Below, piece after piece: positions 17,093 through 25,446 of a stretch of 50,097 nucleotides of DNA. The DNA comes from Gammaproteobacteria bacterium (lineage in GTDB: Bacteria; Pseudomonadota; Gammaproteobacteria; GCA-001735895), in NCBI GenBank assembly GCA_022340305.1, contig JAJDOF010000143.1, positions 1 to 50,097 on the forward strand. The letters are read 5' to 3'. Position 1 is the stretch's first letter. The number at the start of each line of letters is the position of its first letter. A program made the position numbers and the translations under genes. A model generated the notes under the pieces. That model saw only the letters and a list, made by a program, of their open reading frames with translations, was not told the origin of the DNA and did not search any database.

Positions 17093-17779
17093 TCAACTAA
17101 CCGACATTCGCAAGGCTGCGGCCGTAGCCCAGGGCGACAGCGAAGTCGACAAAAAAAGAAAAGCCACCAGCATATAGATCTGCGCAGACGAATCAAAACC
17201 GGTCGCGGCATTTTCGGTTGCACTGGCGGCGAATATCAATACCGGCACGTATAACGGCAGCACCAGTAAAGATAGTATTATACCACCTTTTCTGAGACCC
17301 ACAGTAAGTGCAACTCCGATCGCGCCAATCATGCTCAGAATCGGTGTGCCGAGCAATATCGTCAGTAATAAGGTCGGTTGCGCCGCGGCTGGCATCCCCA
17401 GCATCTCTGCGAGCAATGGCGCCACCAACAACAAGGGTAAACCGGTAACCAGCCAGTGGGCACAGACCTTGGCGAGCACCAGCACCGCCACCGGATGGGC
17501 GCTCAGCAGGATTTGCTCGAGCGATCCGTCGTCGAAGTCGGAGCGAAAAATACTGTCCAGTGACAGCATCGCGGCGAGTAGCGCGGCAACCCAGATGATG
17601 CCGGGTGCGATGCGTGCCAGCAACTCGGGCGCCGCGCCGAGCGCCAGTGGAAACAAGGTAATGACGAGGACGAAAAACAGCAGCGGCATCGCGTATTCGG
17701 CACGGTTACGCAGCGCCAGCAGTAAGTCACGCCGCAGCAGGAACGCGAAGGCCTGCGACAATGACAGCCGATGGCTCAC
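17093..17779 (-). CDS. ccmB: Heme exporter permease CcmB
   Basis: Membrane subunit of the CcmAB ABC-type complex that uses ATP to release heme-loaded CcmE from CcmC. The 228-residue protein is almost entirely hydrophobic with six predicted helices and the family features FRSDFDDGSLEQILLS (cytoplasmic coupling loop) and GLPLLLVAPLLAEML. The start overlaps the ccmA stop by 4 bp, as is usual in ccm operons. Confidence 0.95.
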   Translation of the reverse strand: MSHRLSLSQAFAFLLRRDLLLALRNRAEYAMPLLFFVLVITLFPLALGAAPELLARIAPGIIWVAALLAAMLSLDSIFRSDFDDGSLEQILLSAHPVAVLVLAKVCAHWLVTGLPLLLVAPLLAEMLGMPAAAQPTLLLTILLGTPILSMIGAIGVALTVGLRKGGIILSLLVLPLYVPVLIFAASATENAATGFDSSAQIYMLVAFLFLSTSLSPWATAAALRMSVS

Positions 17780-18408
17780 TCTGCACCCCCCATTTTCAAA
17801 CGTTGCAGCGATTGCGTGGGTAACGATATATCATGATGCGAGGTCATCACGATCACGCCTTGCTGCTGCAAATGTTGTTCGAACAGCCCGGAAAATAGTG
17901 CCATGCTGGCCTTGTCGAGCGAGGTAAACGGCTCGTCCAGAATCCACAGCAGCGCATCGGTCGCCAACAACCGCGCCAACGCCAGCCGTCTCTTCTGCCC
18001 GGCGGACAGACTGCCGACCTCGGTTTCGCCGTAGGCATAGAGATTGACCATGTCGAGCACAGCGTCGAGATCATGCGCCGACGGCACTCCCATGGCCCTC
18101 GCCAGGCGCAGATTTTCAAGGCAGGACAGTTCGTGCTTGACGCCATCGTGATGTCCGACGTAATTAACCTGTTCGAAATAATCGCCGGCGAGCCGATCGA
18201 TCGGCTCACCGCGCCACAATACGTCACCGCCATCGGCCAGTCGCAGCCCGGTCAGAATTCGCAGCAGGCTGGTTTTTCCACAGCCGTTGGGGCCTTCCAC
18301 GACCAGCATCTGCCCCGCTTCCAGCCCGATATCGAGATGCTCGAATAACAGGCGGTCGTTGCGCATGCAGCTGAGGTTGCAGGTCTGGAGTAACACCGTA
18401 GAATGCAT
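17776..18408 (-). CDS. ccmA: Cytochrome c biogenesis ATP-binding protein CcmA
   Basis: ATPase subunit of the CcmAB complex. The 210-residue protein has Walker A GPNGCGKT (39-46), ABC signature LSAGQKRRLALARLL, Walker B LLWILDEPF and a downstream switch His in MTSHHD. The frame is open to a TTG at 18465, but the ATG at 18408 (MHSTVLLQTCNLSC) gives the standard CcmA N-terminus. No strong Shine-Dalgarno precedes it. It is the first gene of the nine-gene ccm operon, so the promoter should lie in 18409-18543. Confidence 0.95.
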   Translation of the reverse strand: MHSTVLLQTCNLSCMRNDRLLFEHLDIGLEAGQMLVVEGPNGCGKTSLLRILTGLRLADGGDVLWRGEPIDRLAGDYFEQVNYVGHHDGVKHELSCLENLRLARAMGVPSAHDLDAVLDMVNLYAYGETEVGSLSAGQKRRLALARLLATDALLWILDEPFTSLDKASMALFSGLFEQHLQQQGVIVMTSHHDISLPTQSLQRLKMGGAE

Positions 18409-18512
18409 ATCTGGGAGGGAAATTTCTAGAGCCGGAAGATTAGCCTCGCACCCGTTAGCGATCAACCCATTTTTTGACCTGAATCAGGCCAGCCGTTGAT
18501 ATCATGCTGTAA

Positions 18513-18525
18513 TTTTGTCACAAAA
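18513..18525. promoter_or_regulatory. Palindrome between ccmA and a divergent small gene
   Basis: The 13-bp sequence TTTTGTCACAAAA is a perfect inverted repeat (TTTTG and CAAAA around TCA) in the 135-bp divergent gap between ccmA and the coiled-coil gene at 18544. Its place would suit an operator acting on either gene. A TTGACC box (18474-18479) on the plus strand is the best -35 candidate for the rightward gene, but no well-spaced -10 follows. This is a low-confidence regulatory call. Confidence 0.3.
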
Positions 18526-18543
18526 CTCGACGAGACCGAATGT

Positions 18544-18846
18544 ATGACTAGTAAAGAACAATTGATCGAACAGCATATTCGTGAATACGAATCCCGCATG
18601 AAACATATCGATGAACTCTACGAGCGCGCCCACCAGGCAGCCGCAAATCTCGATACTAAAGACGGCGTTCAAGCCAGGCTAAACGAACTCGCGGCGCAGC
18701 GGGCATTGTTGCAGGAAACTACCGATTCGATCAAGACCATGCCGCTCGACAAGTGGCGCGAAGCCACAGTACGCAATGCCGGACCTATGGCAGTGTGGGA
18801 TATCCTCGCGCAAAAGCTCGAGGATTTCGTTGAACGCCATGAATAA
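18544..18846 (+). CDS. Small conserved-looking helical protein, function unknown
   Basis: A 100-residue, charged, soluble protein with no signal peptide, membrane segment or recognised domain. It looks almost wholly helical: an N-terminal amphipathic stretch (EQLIEQHIREYESRMKHIDE, about 5-24), a second helix rich in Ala and Gln (NELAAQRALLQETTDSI) and a C-terminal LAQKLEDFVERHE. Heptad-like spacing suggests a coiled coil. The frame is open upstream to 18496, but ATG 18544 starts the helical region cleanly. It diverges from the ccm operon and converges on the cation transporter, 6 bp apart. I do not recognise a family and give no function. Confidence 0.7.
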   Translation: MTSKEQLIEQHIREYESRMKHIDELYERAHQAAANLDTKDGVQARLNELAAQRALLQETTDSIKTMPLDKWREATVRNAGPMAVWDILAQKLEDFVERHE

Positions 18847-18852
18847 GCCCGA

Positions 18853-19776
18853 TTATCGCGGAGGATAACGGTTGCCGCGACTTTCCGCCTCGACGAAAAC
18901 GCGTTTTACCTCTGGGTAGGCCTGCTTGATACTGCGAGTGATCGCGGCGATGTCGGCTTCAACCTGTTGCGCACTGATTGCATTGTCAAAATCAACACTG
19001 ATGTTGGCGAGGATGAAATCCGGACCCATATGCATGGTTAATATTTCGTTGACGTGATCGATGTGCGCGCGCCCGCGCAGCGCATCGCGAATCCCGCGCC
19101 GCACTGACTGACTGGCGCTTTCACCGATAAGCAGGCCCTTGGTTTCATATGCCAGCCAAATTGACGTGCCAATCAGAATCAGGCCGATGATGATCGATGC
19201 AATCCCGTCAAAGATCAGGATGCCGGTAGTCTCGCTCAGCAGCACGCCGACAAAGGCCACCAGCAATCCCAGCATCGCCGCGCTATCTTCGAACAGTACG
19301 ACGAAGATCGATGGATCTTTGGCGCGCTGAATCGCCTCGAAATAACCCCAACGTCCCTTGACCCGGCTGAACTCGCGAAAAGCGTAGTACCAGGCGGCAC
19401 CTTCAAACAACAGCGCCAACCCCAGCACAATGTAATTGACCATCGCATTACTGATCGGCTCGGGCTGTTGCAGATGATGGATACCCTGGTATATCGAGAT
19501 ACCGCCACCGAGCGCGAAGATCATGATGGCGACGACAAAGCTCCAGAAATAGATTTCCTTACCATAGCCGAAAGGAAAATCCTCATCGGCAGGCAAGGCG
19601 GCTCGCTTGAGTCCGTAGAGCAACAGGATCTGGTTGCCGGTATCGACCAGGGAATGAATACCTTCCGACATCATCGCCGCACTGCCGGTAATCGTGGCAG
19701 CGACAAACTTGGTAACCGATATCAACAGGTTTCCAACCAGTGCCGCGATAATAACCATTTTTGAACCCGATGCCAT
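18853..19776 (-). CDS. Cation diffusion facilitator family transporter
   Basis: A 307-residue inner-membrane CDF antiporter with about six helices (e.g. 7-29, 79-102, 112-133, 160-184, 187-210) and a C-terminal cytoplasmic regulatory domain (about 225-300). The first metal-site helix reads HSLVDTGNQ, whereas the second carries FEDSAAMLG instead of the usual HxxxD pair. This pattern points to the SLC30A9/ZnT9-like branch, whose metal selectivity is not settled, so zinc export should not be assumed. A GGGGAG Shine-Dalgarno precedes the ATG. It is convergent with the preceding small gene. Confidence 0.88.
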   Translation of the reverse strand: MASGSKMVIIAALVGNLLISVTKFVAATITGSAAMMSEGIHSLVDTGNQILLLYGLKRAALPADEDFPFGYGKEIYFWSFVVAIMIFALGGGISIYQGIHHLQQPEPISNAMVNYIVLGLALLFEGAAWYYAFREFSRVKGRWGYFEAIQRAKDPSIFVVLFEDSAAMLGLLVAFVGVLLSETTGILIFDGIASIIIGLILIGTSIWLAYETKGLLIGESASQSVRRGIRDALRGRAHIDHVNEILTMHMGPDFILANISVDFDNAISAQQVEADIAAITRSIKQAYPEVKRVFVEAESRGNRYPPR

Positions 19777-19934
19777 CCTGTATCTCCCCTGCAGTCGCGA
19801 GCTACTATAGCCTATCGCAACGGGGTCGCAAACGCGTCTGATTCGAGCGTATCTGGGACTGCCGACAATCCGCCAGGCGACTAGAATTCGCGCATCTCTA
19901 CTCGACAGACACAGACCTCAGGGACGCCGGCCTA

Positions 19935-21230
19935 ATGTGGAAAAACCTCGCCGCCTGCTGGGCGATATTGCTCGGCATAGGCTTCATGATGCTGGCCAAT
20001 GGCCTGCAGGGTACGCTGCTTGGCGTGCGCGCCGGAATCGAAGGTTTTTCAACCTTCACCACCGGTATCCTGATGTCGGGTTATTTCATCGGCATGTTCA
20101 TCGGTTCGCTGCTTACGCCGATACTGGTAAACCGCGTCGGCCATATTCGGGTGTTTTCGGCGCTGGCCTCACTGGCGTCGATTTCCATACTGTTTCACGG
20201 CGTCTACATCGAACCATGGGTGTGGATGGCGATGCGTATCCTTACCGGCATCAGCTTCGCCGGTTTTTACGTGGTGACCGAAAGCTGGCTGAACGATCGC
20301 GCCGATAACGAAACTCGCGGCAAGGTACTTTCGGTATACATGGTAATTGTCACCGGTGGCATGGGTGCGGGGCAGTTTCTGCTGAACCTTGCCGAACCAG
20401 ACACGATCGATCTGTTTATATTGATTTCGGTGATTATTTCCTTCGGCCTGATTCCAATCCTGCTGACCGTGAAACCCGCGCCCAATTTCTCCACCTCCTC
20501 GAAGATGTCAGTGATCGATCTCTATCGAGCATCACCGCTTGCGCTCATCGGTAACGGCCTTACCGGTATGGCACAGGGCACCCTCATAGGCCTGGGGGCT
20601 ATCTACGCAAACCAGGTGCTCGTCGACTTCAAGGCCATTTCCTGGTTTATGGCCTGCATTATGATTGGCAGCCTGATACTGCAATGGCCGGTCGGCTATA
20701 TCTCGGATCGTATCGGTCGCCGTGGCGTCATGGCGGCCCTGTCCATCATGGCAATCGCCTGCTGCCTGCTGGCACCGGAGGTACCCAAGGACAGTATCTG
20801 GTTTTACGTCGTAGTAGCTGCGCTCGGTGGAGCCGCGATGCCGATGTACTCGATCTGTATTGCCTATGCCAACGATCGTCTGGAACCGCACCAGATCGTC
20901 GGAGCCAGCGGCAGCCTGGTCATGGTGGCAGGTATAGGTGCGATGGTTGGCCCCATCGTCATCGCTTTTTTCATGGATTTCGTTAACATTTCGTTTTATT
21001 TCTGGGGTATCGCGATGGTTTTTGCCACTATTTTGTTGTTCACCCTGATTCGTATCGGCGCGCGCCCCGGGATCGCGCTGGAAGACCAGTCACACCTGGT
21101 CGCAGGACCGCTGGGGACACCGATTGCAGAGTACCTGTCACCCGATTCGATCGGATACGCCGAGGCCGTGGCGCGGCATGAGTTTAACGAATTTGATGAA
21201 CGCGAAGACACCACCGAACGACAGCTTTAG
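19935..21230 (+). CDS. Major facilitator superfamily transporter (YcaD-like)
   Basis: A 431-residue protein with twelve hydrophobic segments in two six-helix halves. The MFS loop 2-3 pattern appears as NRVGHIRVFS (about residues 65-75), and the second half repeats it as GYISDRIGRRGVMAA. TESWLNDRADNETRGKVLSVY between helices 4 and 5 resembles the YcaD/YfkF branch of the family. The last 45 residues form a hydrophilic acidic tail (EFNEFDEREDTTE). The substrate cannot be told from sequence. It stands alone between the divergent cation transporter and the leftward TpsB-type gene. Confidence 0.88.
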   Translation: MWKNLAACWAILLGIGFMMLANGLQGTLLGVRAGIEGFSTFTTGILMSGYFIGMFIGSLLTPILVNRVGHIRVFSALASLASISILFHGVYIEPWVWMAMRILTGISFAGFYVVTESWLNDRADNETRGKVLSVYMVIVTGGMGAGQFLLNLAEPDTIDLFILISVIISFGLIPILLTVKPAPNFSTSSKMSVIDLYRASPLALIGNGLTGMAQGTLIGLGAIYANQVLVDFKAISWFMACIMIGSLILQWPVGYISDRIGRRGVMAALSIMAIACCLLAPEVPKDSIWFYVVVAALGGAAMPMYSICIAYANDRLEPHQIVGASGSLVMVAGIGAMVGPIVIAFFMDFVNISFYFWGIAMVFATILLFTLIRIGARPGIALEDQSHLVAGPLGTPIAEYLSPDSIGYAEAVARHEFNEFDEREDTTERQL

Positions 21231-21321
21231 CCCGAATATTTCATCAGCCTTTTGCGTGTTGACACAGGACAGATGCTTCGCGGGGACAGGTGAAATACCC
21301 GGGTCAGGTCGCTGGCCGGGG

Positions 21322-22935
21322 TTACAGACTCCAGCGCAAATCCAGCAGAAACACGTCCTCGCTGCCGATACCGTCCTGTAGTTCTCGCAGCGGATGGCCC
21401 CAGCTCAGCAAACCATTGAAATTGTCATCCGTGATTCCGATACCCGCGCCGAGTCCATAGATATCACCACATAGGTCGGGATTGTCAGCCTCGCAGCGAA
21501 TCTCACCGTAATCGATACCCAGCGTCAGCGTTATCGACTTGGTCAGCGTGCTGCCACCGAAAGGACTGGATAACGCCTGCATACGTTTGACAAGGTCGCT
21601 GCGCGCATACCAGCCATTGCTCCCAGCGAGTGCCGAGGTATAGCCGCGCACTGTGCCCTCACTGCCCAGAAACAATTTATCGGCATCGAACAAGAGGTCA
21701 TTGCTGTACTGCCCGTGGAACTTCAGTTGAACTGACCAGCCCGGGCTCACCAGGTAGTAAGACAGCTGGCCTTCCAGGGTATGCTTTTTAAACTGTAACC
21801 TGGTCTCATCAGCAATGCTGTCCTCTGCGCTAAAATATTCGTCGTCCCTGGCCCCAAACGCATCCAGGCCCCACTGGTGAGCGTAGCGGGTCAGCAACTG
21901 TCCCCAGCTTGCATACCAGTCATGCCGCAGTTCGATTTCAGCCTTGCTGGTCCTGTAGCTGGAAACATCGATGACCTCGCCCTCGAAAAGATTGCGACTA
22001 TCTTCCAGTTCAATGCCGATTCCGAGGTTGAAACGATAATTCTGTCCGCGACTTAGCAGTTTGCCGAGCCGCAGACGATCACTCACCGAATCGCCCTCCG
22101 CCAGCAGGCTACCGCTGATGCCCTGCAGGCGTTGCTTATAGGTGATGTCGCTGTGACTGAGTGATAGCTGGTAGCTACCGAACCCAACCGAATAGGCCAG
22201 TTCGCGGCTACGATCACTCTGGTAAGCCTGGAATACATCACCACTGTTGTAGCGAAACTCGACGATATCATTGATATTGAAAGGGTTATCCAGGGTCGCA
22301 CGAAAACTGAGCTGTGGATCGACATCGGTTCGGGCATTGGCGCCAAGCTCGACACGAAGGGGGCTGCTTTGAACCGTTTTGATGGCGACAATGCTGCCGC
22401 CCTGCATGGCCCCGGGCCTGATCTCGAATGTGGCCTGCACCGATTGCGGTCGCTCGATTGCCTCCAGCGAGGTTTCCAGTTCGCGCAGGTTCAACACCTG
22501 ATCGTTGAACGCGAAAGCACTGGCAATGCTGGCATTGCTTTTGCCGCTATCCGCGTCGACGACGGCCTCGACGGATCCGACCAGCACCTCGATGGCGATT
22601 TCACCATCGCTGATATCCTGTTCCAGTAAATAAGGACGGGTGGTCACATAGCCCTGTTCGATAAAGTAGGCGGATATCCTGGAGAGAATAGCGCGAATCA
22701 GTTGCGCATCGATGCAGCGACCCTCGAGTGTACTGACCAGGGCAAATGCAGCACTCGAATCAAGCAACGCATTTTCCTTGACATCGATCACCTTGAATTC
22801 GATGCAGCCACTCCCTTCGTTGGCGCGGGATGGACCCGCGACGAACAATCCGAGCAGCAGCAGTCCCAGGCTTGCCGGGGTCGACAGCCAGCGCCTAGAA
22901 CCAGAACGACAGGAAAATCCGCGTAACCCGCGCAT
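21322..22935 (-). CDS. TpsB/FhaC-type outer-membrane transporter (POTRA plus barrel)
   Basis: Two-partner-secretion-type (Omp85 superfamily) barrel. From the ATG at 22935 it has 537 residues: signal peptide (hydrophobic SLGLLLLGLFVAG), POTRA-like region (about 40-190, with LLDSSAAFALVSTLEGRCI and YFIEQGYVTTRPYL) and a 16-strand-type barrel with the conserved LGSEGTVRGYTS loop (VRGY motif) and a terminal aromatic strand, LLDLRWSL. A start 30 bp further upstream is possible; either overlaps the DUF3570 gene. No TpsA exoprotein with a TPS domain is encoded in the window, so this is an orphan. As the last gene of the leftward arm it may export or insert a component of the surface assembly. Confidence 0.82.
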   Translation of the reverse strand: MRGLRGFSCRSGSRRWLSTPASLGLLLLGLFVAGPSRANEGSGCIEFKVIDVKENALLDSSAAFALVSTLEGRCIDAQLIRAILSRISAYFIEQGYVTTRPYLLEQDISDGEIAIEVLVGSVEAVVDADSGKSNASIASAFAFNDQVLNLRELETSLEAIERPQSVQATFEIRPGAMQGGSIVAIKTVQSSPLRVELGANARTDVDPQLSFRATLDNPFNINDIVEFRYNSGDVFQAYQSDRSRELAYSVGFGSYQLSLSHSDITYKQRLQGISGSLLAEGDSVSDRLRLGKLLSRGQNYRFNLGIGIELEDSRNLFEGEVIDVSSYRTSKAEIELRHDWYASWGQLLTRYAHQWGLDAFGARDDEYFSAEDSIADETRLQFKKHTLEGQLSYYLVSPGWSVQLKFHGQYSNDLLFDADKLFLGSEGTVRGYTSALAGSNGWYARSDLVKRMQALSSPFGGSTLTKSITLTLGIDYGEIRCEADNPDLCGDIYGLGAGIGITDDNFNGLLSWGHPLRELQDGIGSEDVFLLDLRWSL

Positions 22936-24034
22936 CGAAGCTGTAGAGAGGTTCATTGCCGACATCGCCCGACTCGGTCAGGTCCCGGAAGTCGTCGTAA
23001 TCGAATCGAATCCAGTCCAGTTCGAGATTCAGGCTACCACGTTCGATGGTCGTCCAGGCGCGACCAAAATCATAACTAGCACCAAGGCCAATGGTAGTGC
23101 TGGTAAAGCTACTCAATTCCTTGTCACGGGCGAGGTAATTCTGCGCGTCCTGGAACGGAAATAAATCACTGTAAAATTCGGCACTACCCTGATCGTGCAG
23201 GCGCAAGCGGGCCTCGAAAATCCAGTCCTGTTCATAGGGTAGCGTATACCCCAATTCATAGGTCATCGCATCGATGCCCCAGCTATCCTCGAAAACACGC
23301 AAGCCGGCGTGCAGCGCGGCGCGCTGCTCCAGGTAATAATTGCCGCGCAGTGCGATTGCATTGCTGGTACGGGTCCCCGGATAGACTTCGGGCTGGAAGC
23401 TATAGCCGTTGGCGCTACCAGAATCGCGATAGCGCACCGACCGATAAGGATTATTCAGATATCCTTCGTCGGTGATGGTTTCGAGGGTAAATGCCATCAC
23501 CAGGTTGCGGGTAATGATCTGCGAGAGTCCAACGCGATAACTACGCACCGTTACATCCTCAGCAAACGCATCGTTGCCGTTCTGACCAACGACATTATCG
23601 CCGACCGCAAATCCAATGCTCACCGTGGTCAGGTCGCCAAACATATCCTGGGAAACGCCCAGGCTCATCGTGGTGGCCTCGAAATCGCTCTCTACACTTT
23701 TGGTATAGCCCAGGCTCATGGTCGATTTTTGAGCCAGATAATCGACGTTAATGCTGTTTTCTTCACGCTTTTCCGTGTATTCACTGGCACTGACCAGCAC
23801 GTCGATGGATGCACTGGTAACGTTATCCACGTAATGATTCAGACCCACCGAGACACTGTTACCCATGTTTTTTCGCAGCAACAGCGAAGGACCATCGATT
23901 TCTGCGCCACCGCCGTCATAACTGTGATACAGCAGATCGGCCCGTTCTTCCGGTAATACGGCCGCAAAAACGTCGCTACAGATAACGAGCAGTAACAGGC
24001 CGGGGAATCGCAAGCTTGGGGCAAGGGCGGGCAC
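22895..24034 (-). CDS. DUF3570 outer-membrane beta-barrel protein
   Basis: A 379-residue exported protein with the DUF3570 hallmark EERADLLYHSYDGGGAEIDG right after the signal peptide (mature start near residue 25). Alternating amphipathic strands follow to the C-terminus, which ends in aromatic IFLSFWF, typical of an outer-membrane barrel. The start is GTG at 24034, 5 bp after the DUF4266 stop. DUF3570 genes recur next to DUF4266, TlpA-like thioredoxin and ApbE genes in other genomes; all four occur in this locus, though ApbE is in the other arm. The biochemical role is unknown. I infer an outer-membrane partner of the flavin/thiol-dependent module. Confidence 0.88.
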   Translation of the reverse strand: MPALAPSLRFPGLLLLVICSDVFAAVLPEERADLLYHSYDGGGAEIDGPSLLLRKNMGNSVSVGLNHYVDNVTSASIDVLVSASEYTEKREENSINVDYLAQKSTMSLGYTKSVESDFEATTMSLGVSQDMFGDLTTVSIGFAVGDNVVGQNGNDAFAEDVTVRSYRVGLSQIITRNLVMAFTLETITDEGYLNNPYRSVRYRDSGSANGYSFQPEVYPGTRTSNAIALRGNYYLEQRAALHAGLRVFEDSWGIDAMTYELGYTLPYEQDWIFEARLRLHDQGSAEFYSDLFPFQDAQNYLARDKELSSFTSTTIGLGASYDFGRAWTTIERGSLNLELDWIRFDYDDFRDLTESGDVGNEPLYSFDARVTRIFLSFWF

Positions 24035-24039
24035 GGCAA

Positions 24040-24264
24040 TCAGTTACAGCCGCAGCCGCCACCCGTCGCAATTCCGGCACCCCGCGCACCCTCGCGCGAA
24101 TCGTAAACGTGATGCAGGTAACTTGCCGAAACCGGGTTTCGATTGAAGCTCATGATCGGATCCGCGAGGTTGGCGCGTTCATAAGGTTTGACCCAGGGTT
24201 CAGTCGCGCATCCAGAGAGCAATATCAGGGCACATAAAATCGACAACAGGGACGCTGATTTCAT
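24040..24264 (-). CDS. DUF4266 lipoprotein with Cys-rich C-terminal tail
   Basis: A 74-residue lipoprotein (from ATG 24264; a GTG at 24276 is an alternative that overlaps the TlpA gene stop). The lipobox LLSGC places the lipidated Cys near residue 19. The mature part reads WVKPYERANLADPIMSF and YLHHVYDSREGARGA, the DUF4266 signature, and ends in the glycine- and cysteine-rich tail GGGCGCN at the very C-terminus. The invariant-looking C-x-C end suggests metal, heme or thiol chemistry, and the gene directly follows a TlpA-type thioredoxin that could reduce it. Function is not known. Confidence 0.85.
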   Translation of the reverse strand: MKSASLLSILCALILLSGCATEPWVKPYERANLADPIMSFNRNPVSASYLHHVYDSREGARGAGIATGGGCGCN

Positions 24265-24268
24265 GCTC

Positions 24269-24781
24269 TTACTCACGTACCAGCTTTTTTATCGTCTGCC
24301 GATACTTCGCCTCGTCACCAGGCTTATAACCCTGGTGCAAGAAGCGGACATTGCCGTCGCGATCGACGACGACGGTCGTTGGCATCGCGATAACCTTGTA
24401 TTGCCTGCTGACCCGGTTGGTATTATCCAGCAACACCGGGAAGTCGGCCGGAAAGTTCTTGAGGAAACCTTTCGCCGCGTTCGTATCTTCTTCCACGTTG
24501 ACGCCAAGCACGGTAAACCCCAGCGGCTCATACTTGTTATGCAACGCATTCAACAGGGGCATTTCCTCACGGCAGGGTCCACACCAGGACGCCCAGAAAT
24601 TAATCAAAACGACTTTTCCAGCCATTTCACTGAGCTTGAGGTTCTTGCCATCCAGCGATTTCAGGGTGAAATCGGGCGCGCGCTTCCCCATCTCGGCAGC
24701 CGTCACCAGGTTGGGTGCCACGAAAGCCATGATAGTGGCCAGAAACAGGCCCGATAGTAAACGCGAAAACTTGCGACTCAT
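24269..24781 (-). CDS. TlpA-family periplasmic thioredoxin
   Basis: A 170-residue exported thioredoxin-like protein. An N-terminal signal sequence (about 1-29) precedes GKRAPDFTLKSLDGKNLKLS and the redox site NFWASWCGPCREEMP. The cis-Pro region AMPTTVVVDRDGNV is present, so the fold and active site look intact, favouring a reductase of periplasmic disulfides. The ATG at 24781 follows AGGAGA by six bases; an ATG at 24796 that overlaps the previous stop is also possible. Its position immediately before DUF4266 suggests that protein's C-terminal cysteines as a substrate (inference), besides the locus's c-type cytochromes. Confidence 0.9.
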   Translation of the reverse strand: MSRKFSRLLSGLFLATIMAFVAPNLVTAAEMGKRAPDFTLKSLDGKNLKLSEMAGKVVLINFWASWCGPCREEMPLLNALHNKYEPLGFTVLGVNVEEDTNAAKGFLKNFPADFPVLLDNTNRVSRQYKVIAMPTTVVVDRDGNVRFLHQGYKPGDEAKYRQTIKKLVRE

Positions 24782-24792
24782 ATCCATTCTCC

Positions 24793-25446
24793 TCATAAAA
24801 ACAAGTTTAGCGACAGGGTGAATTCGAGATTTTGGGTAGATTCCTCGCTGCCAAAAATATCCACGTCAAAAATCAAATCTCGCATTTCAATATCCAGGCT
24901 GAAGCCATCTGCAAACAAAGTTCGGTGACCGACCGCGAAGGCGATCGTATGCCGGTCACCGCCGGCAAAATCAGTTGAGCCTACGCCCCCGGAAACATAC
25001 AGCACCGTATTGAATGTAGTCGAATCGGTAAAGAATGTTTCACCTGGAAACAGGTTATAACCCAGACTCACCAGGTAATACTCGACCTTGCGCTCGTCGT
25101 CGGCTAACAGGGGCGCGCCACCGCTCAATATCTCAAAACTGGTTTTGCCAACTTCGCTACTGGCGTATGACGCCTGCACAAAGAAATCCTCGGAAACGTG
25201 ATACCCAATCTTCAATCCGCTGACGAGATTGGTATCGAAATTCTCCACCGCGAGGAATCCCGCATATAGCGCTAATTCAAAATCGAAGGCGTCGATCAGC
25301 GATTCATCGAATTCGACGCGTTCGATCTGGGGCTCGATCAGGTTGCCGGATTCCTCTTCCTCGCTCTGTGCCGCAAGCTCGCTCGAGACCAGAAAACCGG
25401 GGGCCAATAACGCTACTAGTAAAATACTGCGAAACCGAATTTCCAC
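24793..25446 (-). CDS. Outer-membrane beta-barrel protein (TIGR04565-like)
   Basis: A 217-residue exported protein. After the signal peptide and an acidic linker (QSEEEESGN), LIEPQIERVEFDESLIDAFD leads into an eight-strand-like barrel with YHVSEDFFVQASY, LVSLGYNLFPGETFF, GGVGSTDFAGGDRH and a terminal strand ending NLFL. The pattern matches the small outer-membrane barrel family first noted in myxobacteria (TIGR04565) near Tol/Exb-type genes. The start is GTG at 25446 behind AGGAAG, overlapping the SH3-barrel gene by 31 bp. ExbB/ExbD/AgmX-type genes lie in the opposite arm, consistent with that association. Confidence 0.82.
   Translation of the reverse strand: MEIRFRSILLVALLAPGFLVSSELAAQSEEEESGNLIEPQIERVEFDESLIDAFDFELALYAGFLAVENFDTNLVSGLKIGYHVSEDFFVQASYASSEVGKTSFEILSGGAPLLADDERKVEYYLVSLGYNLFPGETFFTDSTTFNTVLYVSGGVGSTDFAGGDRHTIAFAVGHRTLFADGFSLDIEMRDLIFDVDIFGSEESTQNLEFTLSLNLFL

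Noticed and set aside
17083..17223. N-terminal extension of ccmC
   Set aside because: It overlaps the ccmB coding region and lacks the family start; ATG 17082 with a Shine-Dalgarno fits.
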